Part shown: piece by piece, positions 50,130-59,982 of the stretch
Layout of the letters: every line of letters begins with the position of its first letter
Position numbering within the stretch: position 1 is the stretch's first letter
Position numbers and translations under genes: made by a program
Notes under the pieces: model-generated
Database searches by the model: none
The model's input: only the letters and a program-made list of their open reading frames with translations
Told to the model about the DNA's origin: nothing
Assembly (NCBI RefSeq): GCF_002567005.1
Contig: NZ_NUZU01000003.1
Location: 51,702-115,701, forward strand
Direction: 5' to 3'
Source: Bacillus sp. AFS073361
GTDB lineage: Bacteria > Bacillota > Bacilli > Bacillales > Cytobacillaceae
DNA length: 64,000 nt

Positions 50130-52421
50130 TTAACTGTGGCATGCCTCACATTCGTCAATTTCAGTTTGCGAAGTGCTTCTGACATAATAAGTGGTCTTTA
50201 AACCTTGCTTCCAAGCTTCCATATGAAGGTTTAACAAGTCTTTTGCCTTTATATCGTGCCTTACATAGAGGTTAAAGCTAATACCTTGGTCAATATGGCG
50301 ACCTCGTGCGGCATTCTGTTTAATGCTCCATATTTGATCTAATTCATGTCTCGAACGACGATAATATTCGTATGTTCTATGATTTAAATCAGGTGCAGTC
50401 ACTTTAAATTTAAAGTTCTTCTTTTCCTCTGCAAATTCAACCGAATAGATGGGATCGATTCCATCTGTGGAACCTCCAATCTTCGCCGTTGAGGAGTTGG
50501 GTGCAATCGCCATCAACCAACCATTCCGGATCCCGTGAATTGAAAGATCCCTCTTCAGCTGATTCCACCTATTTGATTGGTAACCTTTCCGTTCAAAATA
50601 CTCTCCGGTATGCCATTCAGAACCACTAAACTGGCTATAAGCCCCCTTCTCCTTAGCCAGCTCCATTGACGAACTGATAGTATGGAACGCAATTTCCTCA
50701 TACAAACGATCTGCATAATTAACCGCCTCACCAGATTCCCAGTACATCCCTTTTAATGCTAATAAGTGGTGCCAGCCAAATGTACCAAGCCCAACGGCTC
50801 TGTACTTTTTATTCGTAACCTGAGCCTGTCCAACCGTTATGGTATTTAAATCAATCACGTTATCGAGCATTCTTACCTGAATACGAATGAGACGTTCTAA
50901 GACATTCGCCGGTACTGCTTTTGCTAGATTAATAGAAGATAAATTGCAAACAACGAAATCTCCTGGTTTCCGAACAATCACGATATGCCCTTCATCATTC
51001 TGGTATTCGTTCACAATCGTCGTAGCGGACATATTTTGGGCAATTTCTGTACAAAGATTACTGCAAAAAATGGATGTTCGACCTTTACCCAATACATGCT
51101 TATTTGGATTTTGTCTATTTACTTCATCACGATAGAACATGTATGGGGTTCCTGTTTCTAATTGAGCGACCATAATCCGTGTCATGATATCCATGGCACG
51201 GTAAGTTTTGCGAGGTAGAAGTGGGTTAGCTGCAGCCTCTTCATATTTTTCGGTAAAATATTTAACATCTGTTTCATCATAAAAATCCTCTAGTCCAAGC
51301 GGATTCCCCTGTTCATCCTTCCAGCCCATCATTTGTTTTACTTGATGAGGACAAAATGTATGCCACTGTCCAATACTTCTGCCCTGCTCATCCTTATCTT
51401 CCAACTTTTTCATAAAAAGGTCTGGTATAGAAACACCTGTGAAAATATCATGGGCTTTACGGCGTTCATCCCCATTATTTGTTTTCAAGTCAAGAAACCC
51501 GTTCATGATATCTTTATGGAACAAATCAAGGTACACAGCAATGGCCCCTTGACGCTGACCTAACTGATCAACACTGACAGCTGTATCATTTACCAATTTT
51601 ATCCACGGAACCACACCAGATGAGTTTCCTTTAAATCTCTTAATATCGGAACCTAGGGCGCGAACTTTACCATAATAGATTCCAATTCCTCCGCCATCTT
51701 TACTTAACCGGGCAATATCCCAATTATTTAAATAAATGCCATCAAGTGAGTCATCTACTGTATCAATAAAGCAGGAAGAAAGCTGCCCAAAGCTTTTCCC
51801 CGCATTTGCTAGAGTCGGTGTGGCAACCGTCATATATAAATGACTTAATGCCCAATATGCCTCCTTCACAAGATGCAGGCGTTCAGTCATTTTTTCATCC
51901 TTCATGAGGGTCATTGCAATAATCATGAACCGTTCCTGGGGAAGTTCATAAACATTACGATTATAATCTTGAGCAAGATAACGATCTGCAAGTAAAAATA
52001 ACCCTATGTAATTAAATAATAAATCATGTTCTGGATTTATCTCTTTCGCCAGCTGGTCGATTTCATCCTTACTATATAAGTTTAAAAGATCATTAGAATA
52101 GATCCCTATTTCCGTTAAATCCTTTATTAAGTTATAAAAGTCTCCATATTTTAGAGAACGATCATATCCGCGACTTTTGGCAGCCCTACCATATAGTTCA
52201 TTCAGATATAAACGGGAAGCGACAAATGTCCAATCCGGCTGGTCCATTTCGATTTGATTCACTGCATATACTAGAGCTTGTTGATTTGCTTCTAGCTCTG
52301 TTACATCAAGTTGACTTAGTTTGTTTCTAAGTTCCATTGTATTAATCTGATATTTATCTGAAACTTGTTCTATAGATTCTAAAACGTAATTATGTTCAGA
52401 TTGCAGTTCCTCAATTTTCAT
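50130..52421 (-). CDS. nrdE: Ribonucleotide reductase large subunit (NrdE type)
   Basis: A 763-residue R1 subunit. The redox-active Cys pair (LSSCFIDTVDDSLDGI and VVCNLSSINLAKA), the radical Cys in SNLCTEIAQ, and the C-terminal shuttle CEACHS are present. It is longer than the 700-residue B. subtilis NrdE. The operon lies behind a cobalamin riboswitch, so it should be made mainly when B12 is scarce, replacing a B12-dependent class II enzyme that is probably encoded elsewhere. Ribosome binding site AGGGGG. Confidence 0.94.
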   Translation of the reverse strand: MKIEELQSEHNYVLESIEQVSDKYQINTMELRNKLSQLDVTELEANQQALVYAVNQIEMDQPDWTFVASRLYLNELYGRAAKSRGYDRSLKYGDFYNLIKDLTEIGIYSNDLLNLYSKDEIDQLAKEINPEHDLLFNYIGLFLLADRYLAQDYNRNVYELPQERFMIIAMTLMKDEKMTERLHLVKEAYWALSHLYMTVATPTLANAGKSFGQLSSCFIDTVDDSLDGIYLNNWDIARLSKDGGGIGIYYGKVRALGSDIKRFKGNSSGVVPWIKLVNDTAVSVDQLGQRQGAIAVYLDLFHKDIMNGFLDLKTNNGDERRKAHDIFTGVSIPDLFMKKLEDKDEQGRSIGQWHTFCPHQVKQMMGWKDEQGNPLGLEDFYDETDVKYFTEKYEEAAANPLLPRKTYRAMDIMTRIMVAQLETGTPYMFYRDEVNRQNPNKHVLGKGRTSIFCSNLCTEIAQNMSATTIVNEYQNDEGHIVIVRKPGDFVVCNLSSINLAKAVPANVLERLIRIQVRMLDNVIDLNTITVGQAQVTNKKYRAVGLGTFGWHHLLALKGMYWESGEAVNYADRLYEEIAFHTISSSMELAKEKGAYSQFSGSEWHTGEYFERKGYQSNRWNQLKRDLSIHGIRNGWLMAIAPNSSTAKIGGSTDGIDPIYSVEFAEEKKNFKFKVTAPDLNHRTYEYYRRSRHELDQIWSIKQNAARGRHIDQGISFNLYVRHDIKAKDLLNLHMEAWKQGLKTTYYVRSTSQTEIDECEACHS

Positions 52422-52439
52422 TTCATTTCCCCCTATAAT

Positions 52440-52750
52440 AAAAAAATCCGCTCAACGGGAATTGAGCGGATGAAACGATAACATTACAAAAGGAAATAAT
52501 TAACTATCTATGCCTCCTGTCGCCACCGTTCATCTTCTCAATCCCCGAAGAAGTTGAAACATCTTAAGAAAGACAGGTCTCCTGACTCATGCTTCTATCT
52601 ACTTTGAACCCTTCCCATATAAGTACCTAATAGATTAGACAATCTTATACAGTGGTTTGTTCATTTCGTCAGCATTTACAGTTGCGGGGGCAGCTCTGGA
52701 TTTACACCAGATTCCCTATTAAGCCACAATGGGCATCTTCTCTTAAGGCT
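52440..52750 (-). ncRNA. Cobalamin (B12) riboswitch with terminator, nrdE leader
   Basis: On the minus strand the aptamer core includes TGGTGTAAATCCAGAGC, GCTGCCCCCGCAACTGTAA, CCACTG, and the 3' stretch GTCAGGAGACCTGTC, all typical cobalamin-riboswitch blocks. The aptamer spans about 52566-52750. Then ATCCGCTCAA/TTGAGCGGAT (52446-52471) forms a terminator stem followed by six T, ending next to the nrdE start. Adenosylcobalamin should switch transcription off. Confidence 0.93.
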
Positions 52751-52921
52751 AACACAATATATAGTTGTTTTTTTAAAAATAAAAACAATATGTAGTGAAT
52801 CAATGTTATTAATAATAGTATAGTCTTTATGATATTTCAAGTCTATTATTTTTTTAAAATGAAACTAATTTGATTGAATATCCGTATATGAAGAAAGACC
52901 AAATTGAAAAGAGGCATTTTT

Positions 52922-54604
52922 ATGGGGAACATTATTCTATTTACATTGATTATTGGGATAGCTGCTGCGCTTGTTCTAATACCAATTTTTAAACCTGAAA
53001 AGGAAAGTAAAAAAGAGGGAAAAACACTCAAAATCGGCGTGTTCATTGCACTTGTTTTGATACTCATGATAGCAGTGTTTGTATTCTATTATTTTACTAA
53101 TTATGATAGAAATTTCACCTCGGTATGGCCGTTAGCTATTCTCCTAACCGCTGTTGGGGCCTTTCTTGCCAAAGGCACAGAAAGAATACTTAAAGGAATT
53201 CTCTTCCTTGCAAGTCTAGGCCTTGGAATTTATTTCTTAACCGCATTTATCTTTAATGCGGATCAAAAGTATGAAGTTGCCAAGATGGATGAAAAGGTAG
53301 AAATTCAAACTTTTGATGAGAAAGAAACACCTGCCAGTGTTCCACCGCAGTTTGCACGCAATAAAATGAAAAAAGCGTTTGGACAAGTTCCGAACACAAG
53401 CTATTATGAGCTTGGGAACCTGCAAATTCAAAAGCTGAACGATGACTATGTATATATTGCACCTGTGGAGTTTTCCGGATTTTTTAAATGGTGGAAAGGA
53501 AACAGTACACCTGGTTACTTTACCTTAAGTGCAACGGATTCTAGTGCGAATCCTAAATTCATCAAATCAGAAATGATATTTACCCCTTCCTCTTATTTTA
53601 ATAAAAATATTGAGCGGCATATTCGTATGAAATATCCGAAGAAAATTTTCTTTGGCGGTGTTCAATTAGAAATTGACGAGAATGGAAAACCCTTTTACAT
53701 CCGTACTTATGGGAAGTTTATTTCCGCCCGAAATGGATTTACAGCTAAAGGTCTGGTTGTCGTCGATTCTAAGAATGGTGCAATGAAAGATTATCCATTA
53801 GCAGATGTCCCGGAATTTATCGATGGCGCAGTTTCGCCAGAAGCCGTTAGTTTGCAAAACAGCTACTACGGGAATCTTGTTCATGGATTTTGGAATAGTG
53901 TCTTCGGTAAATCTGACGTGAAACTTCCATCAGATGAAGGCACGGAGTCAAATGTAAGCCCCATCTTTGATGAGAATGGACAGATGTACTATTTTACAGA
54001 TTTCACTAGCCCGAAAGAAGGCGTCGATTCCATGCTCGGGTACTCGCTGACCAACTCACGAACAGGAAAAGCAACATTTTATACCGGAAACCCAGAGCAA
54101 TCTTATATGGATTCACAAGGGGCATTGCAGATCATTGAGAAGAAATTTATTGAAAAGAAATGGCTTGGGCAAATGCCGATTCTCTACAATTTTTATGGTG
54201 AAGCCAGTTGGTTAACACCTGTATTAGACTCAAATGGTTTTCTGCAAAATTACTTCATTGTTTCTGCAGCGAATCCAGAAATCTCCGTATACGCCAGCAC
54301 TCCTAATGAGGCCCTTAAGCAATATAAAACCGCCTTACAAAGGGGCAAAGGCACGGTAGACGGAAGCTCGAAAGCACAAGAAAAACAAATCACCGGTACA
54401 GTGATGAGAGTCTATAAGGAGAAAAACGGGGATTTCACCATTGTCTCCTTCTTATTAAACAACCGCCAAAACTTTATCATTTCTTCCGAAAAGGCTCCAC
54501 TCGCTATCTACCTCAAAGAAGGGGATAAAGTTAACATTCGCTACCTCGACACAGGCGAAGACTTCCTTCCTGCCAAAGAGTTAGCAATCGAAGCCTTACA
54601 ATAG
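52922..54604 (+). CDS. Large membrane-anchored protein of unknown function
   Basis: A 560-residue protein with three or four N-terminal membrane helices (about residues 2-125) and a long extracytoplasmic C-terminal region. That region includes YVYIAPVEFSGFFKWWKGNSTPGYF, GGVQLEIDENGKPFYIRTYGKF, VVDSKNGAMKDYPLADVPEFIDG and a final OB-like strand-rich domain (ITGTVMRVYKEKNGDFTIVSFLL). ATG at 52922 has AAGAGG eight bases upstream; the frame also opens at TTG 52904. Similar large proteins occur in Bacillus, but I cannot assign function. Confidence 0.78.
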   Translation: MGNIILFTLIIGIAAALVLIPIFKPEKESKKEGKTLKIGVFIALVLILMIAVFVFYYFTNYDRNFTSVWPLAILLTAVGAFLAKGTERILKGILFLASLGLGIYFLTAFIFNADQKYEVAKMDEKVEIQTFDEKETPASVPPQFARNKMKKAFGQVPNTSYYELGNLQIQKLNDDYVYIAPVEFSGFFKWWKGNSTPGYFTLSATDSSANPKFIKSEMIFTPSSYFNKNIERHIRMKYPKKIFFGGVQLEIDENGKPFYIRTYGKFISARNGFTAKGLVVVDSKNGAMKDYPLADVPEFIDGAVSPEAVSLQNSYYGNLVHGFWNSVFGKSDVKLPSDEGTESNVSPIFDENGQMYYFTDFTSPKEGVDSMLGYSLTNSRTGKATFYTGNPEQSYMDSQGALQIIEKKFIEKKWLGQMPILYNFYGEASWLTPVLDSNGFLQNYFIVSAANPEISVYASTPNEALKQYKTALQRGKGTVDGSSKAQEKQITGTVMRVYKEKNGDFTIVSFLLNNRQNFIISSEKAPLAIYLKEGDKVNIRYLDTGEDFLPAKELAIEALQ

Positions 54605-54612
54605 GGAAACAA

Positions 54613-54654
54613 AAATAGGGTGTCAGGCACCAATTGGTGCCTGACACCCTATTT
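54613..54654. terminator. 42-bp perfect palindrome, repeat copy 2, likely bidirectional terminator
   Basis: AAATAGGGTGTCAGGCACCA and its complement form perfect 21-bp arms between the stop codons of two convergent genes. The A/T outer bases allow termination both ways. The core is the dispersed TGGTGTCAGGCACCA element. Confidence 0.9.
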
Positions 54655-54658
54655 CTCT

Positions 54659-56416
54659 TTACTGAACCTTTTGAATACGATTTTGAATGCGATAAGTGAA
54701 CGGTTTAGGCTGGGCTGAGATAAAGTTGACTAACGCATCCAGGTCATTAGGACCGACTTCTTTGTTTTGAGCTTGGGTAAATACAGTAAATCCGTCCCCG
54801 CCGCCAGAGAGGAAAATATTCGCTGTCACAGTATAAGATTTATTTGGATCGATTTCTGTGCCATCTGGCAATTTAATACTAACTATTCTTTGTCCGATTG
54901 GTTTATTCGCATCCCAAGAATACGTTAAACCAGAAATTTGCAGCATGTTTGTCTTGGTTGCACTCCATTGCTGGTTAAGCAAGTCACGAATCTGCTGCCC
55001 TGTCATCGTCATTTTTACAAGATCATTATTAAAGGGCTGAACGGTGTAAACTTCTCCCCAAGTTATTTCTCCAGGATCAATGTCAGCCCGAATTCCGCCA
55101 GGATTCATAAACGCGAATTCCGTTTTTAGCGCATTTCTTTGTGCATCGGCAATGAAACTCCCAAGGACAGACTCTCCATTCTCATTTTGTTTAGCTGTTA
55201 AACTTTCAGCTGTAGAGCCGATCACCCGATTAACGATGGGTCCCACTTTTGCTTCATAGCCCTCAATCATTTGTTTAATCTCTGGATCGGGCTTCATCCC
55301 CTCCTGGAACGTGGTGACAATCTCTGCTGATTTTGAGACTATCTCTTTTGTTTTTGGATCAATCTCAATATCCACATCCGAAAATGCAGTGCCATAGGAA
55401 TACGATTGCACTACTAACTTATTATCGATGGTTGCATTCATATGGGCGTGATTATGTCCGCCAAAAATAATATCCACTTCATCGTCAACCCGATTGGCAA
55501 TATCCACCAGCTGCCCAGTTGGATTCTCTCCATTTGGACCGGAAGTACCTGGGTTATGTGCTAAAACAATGATTGATCTTACACCTTGTTTTTTCAATTC
55601 GGCTACATTCCGATTGATTGCTTCTACTTCATCAGTGAACTTTAATCCGGCCACACCACTTGGGACAACTACTGTTGGCGTCTCGGTAGTAACAACACCG
55701 ATAAAGCCAATCGGCATTCCATTTACTTTGATCACATGGTATGGAGGCAGGATTGTTTTTCCTGTTTTTTCATCGATTACATTCGCAACTATCCAAGGAA
55801 AATTTGAACCGGCAAATTTGCCGGTTTTCGGATGTGATCCACCCTTAATCAGGCGGAGCAGTTCCGTTACCCCTTCATCAAATTCATGATTACCAACAGT
55901 TCCGATATCAAAACCAAGTTTATTCAAGATTTCAATCGTCGGTTCATCCTGTAAAAGGGCAGAAACTGGCGGGCTGGCTCCAACCATGTCACCGTTTTGA
56001 ATCAACAGTGTATTTTTGTTTTCTGCTTCACGCTGTTTTAAATAGGCGGCTAAATAATCTACCCGTCCAGCTGGTTTTCCGTTAACATTCCGGGTAACAT
56101 TTAATTGCCCGTGCAAGTCATTTATACCTAACAATTGAATCGGAATGAAACGATTATTCGCCGCAGGCGCTTTTTTCTTTTTAGGCTTGTTCGTTTCCGG
56201 ACGATTGGATTTGTGACCATGATAGCTTTCCGATAAGCCTTGTCCTTTTGCTTCCGGTGGCTTTTGTCTGTTTGCCTCTACAGACTGGGCTTGGCGTATC
56301 GAATGATCAAGGTTTTCTGATTCTCTAAGGTCCTTAGCAGCGACACTTAGATTTCCTAACCCTCCTGTTAATATAACGAGAGATAACGATATAAATGCTT
56401 TCTTAAACCATTCCAT
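54659..56416 (-). CDS. Secreted 5'-nucleotidase / cyclic phosphodiesterase
   Basis: A 585-residue exported enzyme (UshA/YfkN family). Signal peptide SLSLVILTGGLGNLSVAAKD. A calcineurin-like metallophosphatase domain (LGINDLHGQLN, QNGDMVGASPP, GTVGNHEFDEG, LAHNPGTSG, FGGHNHAHM) is followed by the 5'-nucleotidase C-terminal domain (MNPGGIRADIDPGEITWGEVYTVQPF, GLTYSWDANKP). It hydrolyses nucleotides or UDP-sugars outside the cell. No LPXTG anchor. It could supply nucleosides to the catabolic loci at 23-39 kb, an inference only. Confidence 0.93.
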   Translation of the reverse strand: MEWFKKAFISLSLVILTGGLGNLSVAAKDLRESENLDHSIRQAQSVEANRQKPPEAKGQGLSESYHGHKSNRPETNKPKKKKAPAANNRFIPIQLLGINDLHGQLNVTRNVNGKPAGRVDYLAAYLKQREAENKNTLLIQNGDMVGASPPVSALLQDEPTIEILNKLGFDIGTVGNHEFDEGVTELLRLIKGGSHPKTGKFAGSNFPWIVANVIDEKTGKTILPPYHVIKVNGMPIGFIGVVTTETPTVVVPSGVAGLKFTDEVEAINRNVAELKKQGVRSIIVLAHNPGTSGPNGENPTGQLVDIANRVDDEVDIIFGGHNHAHMNATIDNKLVVQSYSYGTAFSDVDIEIDPKTKEIVSKSAEIVTTFQEGMKPDPEIKQMIEGYEAKVGPIVNRVIGSTAESLTAKQNENGESVLGSFIADAQRNALKTEFAFMNPGGIRADIDPGEITWGEVYTVQPFNNDLVKMTMTGQQIRDLLNQQWSATKTNMLQISGLTYSWDANKPIGQRIVSIKLPDGTEIDPNKSYTVTANIFLSGGGDGFTVFTQAQNKEVGPNDLDALVNFISAQPKPFTYRIQNRIQKVQ

Positions 56417-56506
56417 GCATGCAAATCCTCCTACTATCTAATAATTGAACCATGGTATTTTTTGTTTTCAATGGAAGGAATATGCACATCTACATATCAT
56501 AATTTG

Positions 56507-56563
56507 AAAAAGCCCACTATTATGCTTCAACTTCATTGTTGAAGACAAAATTATGGGCTTTTT
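56507..56563 (-). terminator. Long terminator hairpin of the 56581-57618 gene
   Basis: AAAAAGCCCA/TGGGCTTTTT outer stem with an inner CTTCAAC/GTTGAAG stem. T-run on both ends. Confidence 0.85.
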
Positions 56564-56580
56564 AAATCGTATTAATGTCG

Positions 56581-57618
56581 TTAAACGACCATCAATTCTG
56601 ATAGTTTATTTGCGTATTTTATGACAAACTTTTCAATTTTCTTTGTATCGTCTGGGTGAAACATATGCCCAGAATTCTCATACCAAACCAATTCTTTGCC
56701 AAGCGGAGCATCAAGTTCCTGAAAAAATTGCTCAACTGGTCTACCGTATACATGAATATCTTTTGCCCCATGTAAAAAGGCCAGAGGGACTTCTATTCTT
56801 TTTGTTCTTTTAAAATCAACATGTGCAAAATCCTCCACTAATGCTTGGGTGTAGGTTAGTTTGTAGGAACTATAAAGTGTATGGAAGATATCTTTCATGG
56901 AGTATTCTGAACTATTTAAGAAAAGCTTTAAGCTGCCAAGGATGCCTGGGTGCTTCACGGTTTTACTTTCATAAACCATCGAATTATATTTTATCAGTGG
57001 CCTTCGGAAATCTGTCCATTGTTTCAATAACAAATATGGCGGGCGGCCTAATTCCTCTAATTTCTTCAGTGTTTTCCAATCTTTCGCTTTTTCGGCCCGA
57101 GCCTTTAACCAATCAAAACAAATCTGATCATTATCCTGCCAATTGATAATTTGCGATATGCCAAAATATGCGTGAAGTTTTTCTGGGTACCTGGATGCGA
57201 TCGATAAACCGATAATCGTCCCCCAAGAATGGCCTGCTAAATAAACCTTCTCTTTTTTAAACCGACTTCTTAAGATATCGATTAAGTCATGACAATCCTG
57301 TATATATTGCTCAACTCGAAAGGACTCTTTAGGTGTATTTTTATGATAGGTTTTTCCAGCCCCCCGTTGGTCCCAAAACACCACCACGAAATGTTTAACA
57401 AGCTCCTTTGTAGAAATAGAAACAGCATAATCCTGGCCTCTTGAAACAACGCCCGGAACCGGCATACAGGGGCCGCCATGGAGAAACAACAACAAAGGCT
57501 TCGTTCCATCATTTCCCTGAATCAGAACAGAATGCTCTACTCCACCCAAGTTTATCTTGTCAACCAAGTCAATTCCCTCATCAGCAATCGTAAACTCTCG
57601 CTTCGAAAACAACCCCAT
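56581..57618 (-). CDS. Alpha/beta hydrolase, proline iminopeptidase-like
   Basis: A 345-residue hydrolase with oxyanion region FLHGGPCMPVPG, FWDQRGAGKT, nucleophile GHSWGTIIG (about residue 142), and catalytic His in NSGHMFH near the C-terminus. The GGP and DQRGAG motifs match prolyl aminopeptidases and related esterases. No signal peptide. Its starting methionine has a weak ribosome binding site. The exact substrate is unknown. Confidence 0.88.
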   Translation of the reverse strand: MGLFSKREFTIADEGIDLVDKINLGGVEHSVLIQGNDGTKPLLLFLHGGPCMPVPGVVSRGQDYAVSISTKELVKHFVVVFWDQRGAGKTYHKNTPKESFRVEQYIQDCHDLIDILRSRFKKEKVYLAGHSWGTIIGLSIASRYPEKLHAYFGISQIINWQDNDQICFDWLKARAEKAKDWKTLKKLEELGRPPYLLLKQWTDFRRPLIKYNSMVYESKTVKHPGILGSLKLFLNSSEYSMKDIFHTLYSSYKLTYTQALVEDFAHVDFKRTKRIEVPLAFLHGAKDIHVYGRPVEQFFQELDAPLGKELVWYENSGHMFHPDDTKKIEKFVIKYANKLSELMVV

Positions 57619-57653
57619 AATTCACTCCCCCCTCTATTTATGTAGTAAATGCG

Positions 57654-57672
57654 CATGGTGTCAGGCACCATG
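57654..57672. repeat. Dispersed palindrome CATGGTGTCAGGCACCATG, copy 3
   Basis: Perfect 7-bp arms around TCAGG. It touches the stop codon of the VanW gene, so it may act as a weak terminator on the minus strand. Confidence 0.8.
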
Positions 57673-58671
57673 TTATTGTTTCGCGATCAGAGCTTGGAAG
57701 GCTGCTGATGTTCTTACTTCAATGGTTAAGGCTCCTTTTTTGTAGATGGATTGGATGATAAAAGGTGCACCTGTCGTATTTTGAAATTTGAAGTCTGGGC
57801 CGCCATAGGAGACGGTGGCATCTCTGCCCGCAGGGACATAACCTACTGACAAGGAATGGTGATGTTTTTCAATATAACTAACACCTAATTGGTCCACTGA
57901 ATTATACAGAGTGGAAGAAGTCTGGCAAATCCCCCCGCCAATACCATCGACTAATTGTTTATTCACGATTTCCTTTGCTTTTTGATATCCATGTTCGGCA
58001 TCACTTGGCCCAACTGTCGTGTTAAAAGAGAAAATATCGCCGCTTCCCACAATAACATTATGGATTGCCTCTGCTGACAATTTGATATTTTTCGACCTTC
58101 CCACTACCCCACTGTTAAATCTGGTGGTATAGGTTGCAACGACCACTTCCCCTAATTGCTTCACATCTTCCGGCTTATACCCGCTCTCAGTCACATAAAG
58201 AGGCAGTTCCACATCTCCTCCCGCTGCCGATGCAGTTAACACCCTTTCAACCAACTCGGATTCTTCTAAAATAATTCTCGGTTTCCCTTTAATGATTTGA
58301 CCGTTTGAGTCGATCTTATCGAGAACCATTCGTTGATCATAGCCAGGGGTAGTTTCCGTTCCTCTTGCCAATTCCTTTGCCCACTTTTCTAGTTCCTTTT
58401 TATACGCTTCGTTATTAGTTCCAAACCCCATGTCGGCTGGAAGAAAGGTTTTGATAATCGATTTCGTATTGGGGTCGATTACATTAACCGTAATAGGTTT
58501 TGGTTCTTCTTCCTTTTGGGGTTCTCCTTGAGGTGTTTGAACCGAATTTTGCTTTGGTTCTGTAACTTTTTCTTCAACCGCTTTTTCTTTCACTGATTTT
58601 TCTGTACAACCGGCCAATCCTAAAAAACTACAACTGACTAAAACTGCAATTAACCACGAGCTTTTTTTCAT
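57673..58671 (-). CDS. VanW family lipoprotein
   Basis: A 332-residue lipoprotein: signal with lipobox LAGC, a Glu/Lys/Pro-rich linker, and the VanW domain (FSFNTTVGPSDAEHGYQKAKEIVN, DGIGGGICQTSSTLYNSV, HHHSLSVGYVPAGRDATVSYG, FKFQNTTGAPFIIQS). VanW proteins are of unknown biochemical function, associated with cell-wall remodelling and vancomycin-type loci. No van resistance genes are nearby. Confidence 0.9.
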   Translation of the reverse strand: MKKSSWLIAVLVSCSFLGLAGCTEKSVKEKAVEEKVTEPKQNSVQTPQGEPQKEEEPKPITVNVIDPNTKSIIKTFLPADMGFGTNNEAYKKELEKWAKELARGTETTPGYDQRMVLDKIDSNGQIIKGKPRIILEESELVERVLTASAAGGDVELPLYVTESGYKPEDVKQLGEVVVATYTTRFNSGVVGRSKNIKLSAEAIHNVIVGSGDIFSFNTTVGPSDAEHGYQKAKEIVNKQLVDGIGGGICQTSSTLYNSVDQLGVSYIEKHHHSLSVGYVPAGRDATVSYGGPDFKFQNTTGAPFIIQSIYKKGALTIEVRTSAAFQALIAKQ

Positions 58672-58790
58672 TTCCCCAACCTCTTATCCAATATTTTCAT
58701 GCTTGATTTTGACTTCCAAATGAAGTCCATTCATTCTCCGATTTTATTCGAGATAACCTGTCAATATGATTGATAAGTGTTTCAAACATG

Positions 58791-58816
58791 AAAAAAGCCC
58801 CTATTAATTAGGAGCT
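58791..58816 (-). terminator. Intrinsic terminator of the FNT transporter gene
   Basis: AGCCCCTA/TAGGAGCT stem (one mismatch), followed by TTTTTT on the minus strand. Confidence 0.75.
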
Positions 58817-58855
58817 ATATATCATAAGAAATTATTTAATTTTCTGTATACTGGT

Positions 58856-59680
58856 TTATCTAATATTACTTTTCATTATAGGCTGAATCACTTTTGGTTC
58901 AGTTATAGTAAGTTCATTTTTCTTATAGGCATGCCAATAGGCCATTGCGATAAATACTGATCCGCCCACCGCATTTCCAAGAAAAACAGGGATAAAATTC
59001 TCTAAATAGGCTAACCAAGTAAAATGGCCTGCAAAAATCGCCGCAGGAATCACAAACATATTAGCAACCACGTGTTGAAAACCAATCGCGACAAAAGCCA
59101 TCGTCGGAAACCAAATACCGGTAATTTTTCCGACCATATCATTTGCTCCATATGAAAGCCATACAGCCGCAGCCACGAGCCAATTACAGCCGATCCCTGA
59201 AATGAAAGCTTGGAGAAAAGTGGCTTCTAATTTATGGTCAGCAATACTAATCGTTCTTTCCAAAAATGGTCCTGTTTCCGTTAGTCCAACCAAATGTCCA
59301 AAAAAGTAAGCCACAAATAGGGCCCCGACAAAGTTACTAAACGTTACAAGGAACCAATTATAAATAACCTTCCTGGTACTAATCTTATTTGCCATACTTG
59401 CTATTGGAACTGCCATCATATTCCCAGTTAACAGTTCTCCACCAGCTAACAAGGTAAGGACAAGACCAATTGGAAAGACAGAGGCACCAATCAAGCTGCT
59501 TAATCCTTCTATATTTCCTGTAAGAGTTGCTGTTACACGGATGAAGAGTAAATAACCTAAAGCAATAAAGGCTCCTGCCTCAAAACCCAGGATCAATGTT
59601 CGTAGCAGCGGGTAATTTGCCTTTTTCACTCCATTCTCAATGGTAATTTCCATAATTTTTTCGGGTTTACTGTACCCCAT
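58856..59680 (-). CDS. Formate/nitrite transporter (FNT) family channel
   Basis: A 274-residue FNT protein with six membrane helices. Signatures visible are LILGFEAGAFIALGYLLF, LLAGGELLTGNMM in the pore loop, FLQAFISGIGCNWLVAAAVWLSYGA, and GFQHVVANMFVIPAAIFAG. It moves formate, nitrite or similar monovalent anions across the membrane. A cre-like site lies about 110 bp upstream. AAAGGAG ribosome binding site eight bases before ATG. Confidence 0.93.
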   Translation of the reverse strand: MGYSKPEKIMEITIENGVKKANYPLLRTLILGFEAGAFIALGYLLFIRVTATLTGNIEGLSSLIGASVFPIGLVLTLLAGGELLTGNMMAVPIASMANKISTRKVIYNWFLVTFSNFVGALFVAYFFGHLVGLTETGPFLERTISIADHKLEATFLQAFISGIGCNWLVAAAVWLSYGANDMVGKITGIWFPTMAFVAIGFQHVVANMFVIPAAIFAGHFTWLAYLENFIPVFLGNAVGGSVFIAMAYWHAYKKNELTITEPKVIQPIMKSNIR

Positions 59681-59782
59681 CAGAAGGACTCCTTTTAAAT
59701 AAACTAGATGATTGTGAAATATTTAACATATTTATTTTATAACAAATTCTTCTAAAATCCTGTGAAAATTTCTTTAACTATT

Positions 59783-59796
59783 TTTTAGCGCTTACA
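59783..59796 (-). promoter_or_regulatory. Probable cre (CcpA) site upstream of the FNT gene
   Basis: TGTAAGCGCTAAAA on the minus strand, 13 of 14 matches to consensus. The 302-bp gap 59681-59982 to the divergent ogt gene otherwise has an AT-rich sequence with a CCTCTTTTAATAGAGG hairpin of uncertain role. Confidence 0.6.
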
Positions 59797-59982
59797 TTTA
59801 TCTTTGTATTCTTGCTTTTATACTCAAAATTACTTACTTCCCTCTTTTAATAGAGGTATACTGATATGGAGATAGGAATAACAAATCCAACTCATTTCGC
59901 CACACTTTAAAAAAATAACAACCTTTACACCATCAGAATATCGTCAAATGAACAGAATTGAATAAAGAAAAGAGGCTTTATT

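Noticed and set aside
57673-58671. VanW gene as part of a vancomycin-resistance cluster
   Set aside because: No vanA/vanH/vanX or VanRS homologs are near; VanW domains are common in Bacillus without resistance.
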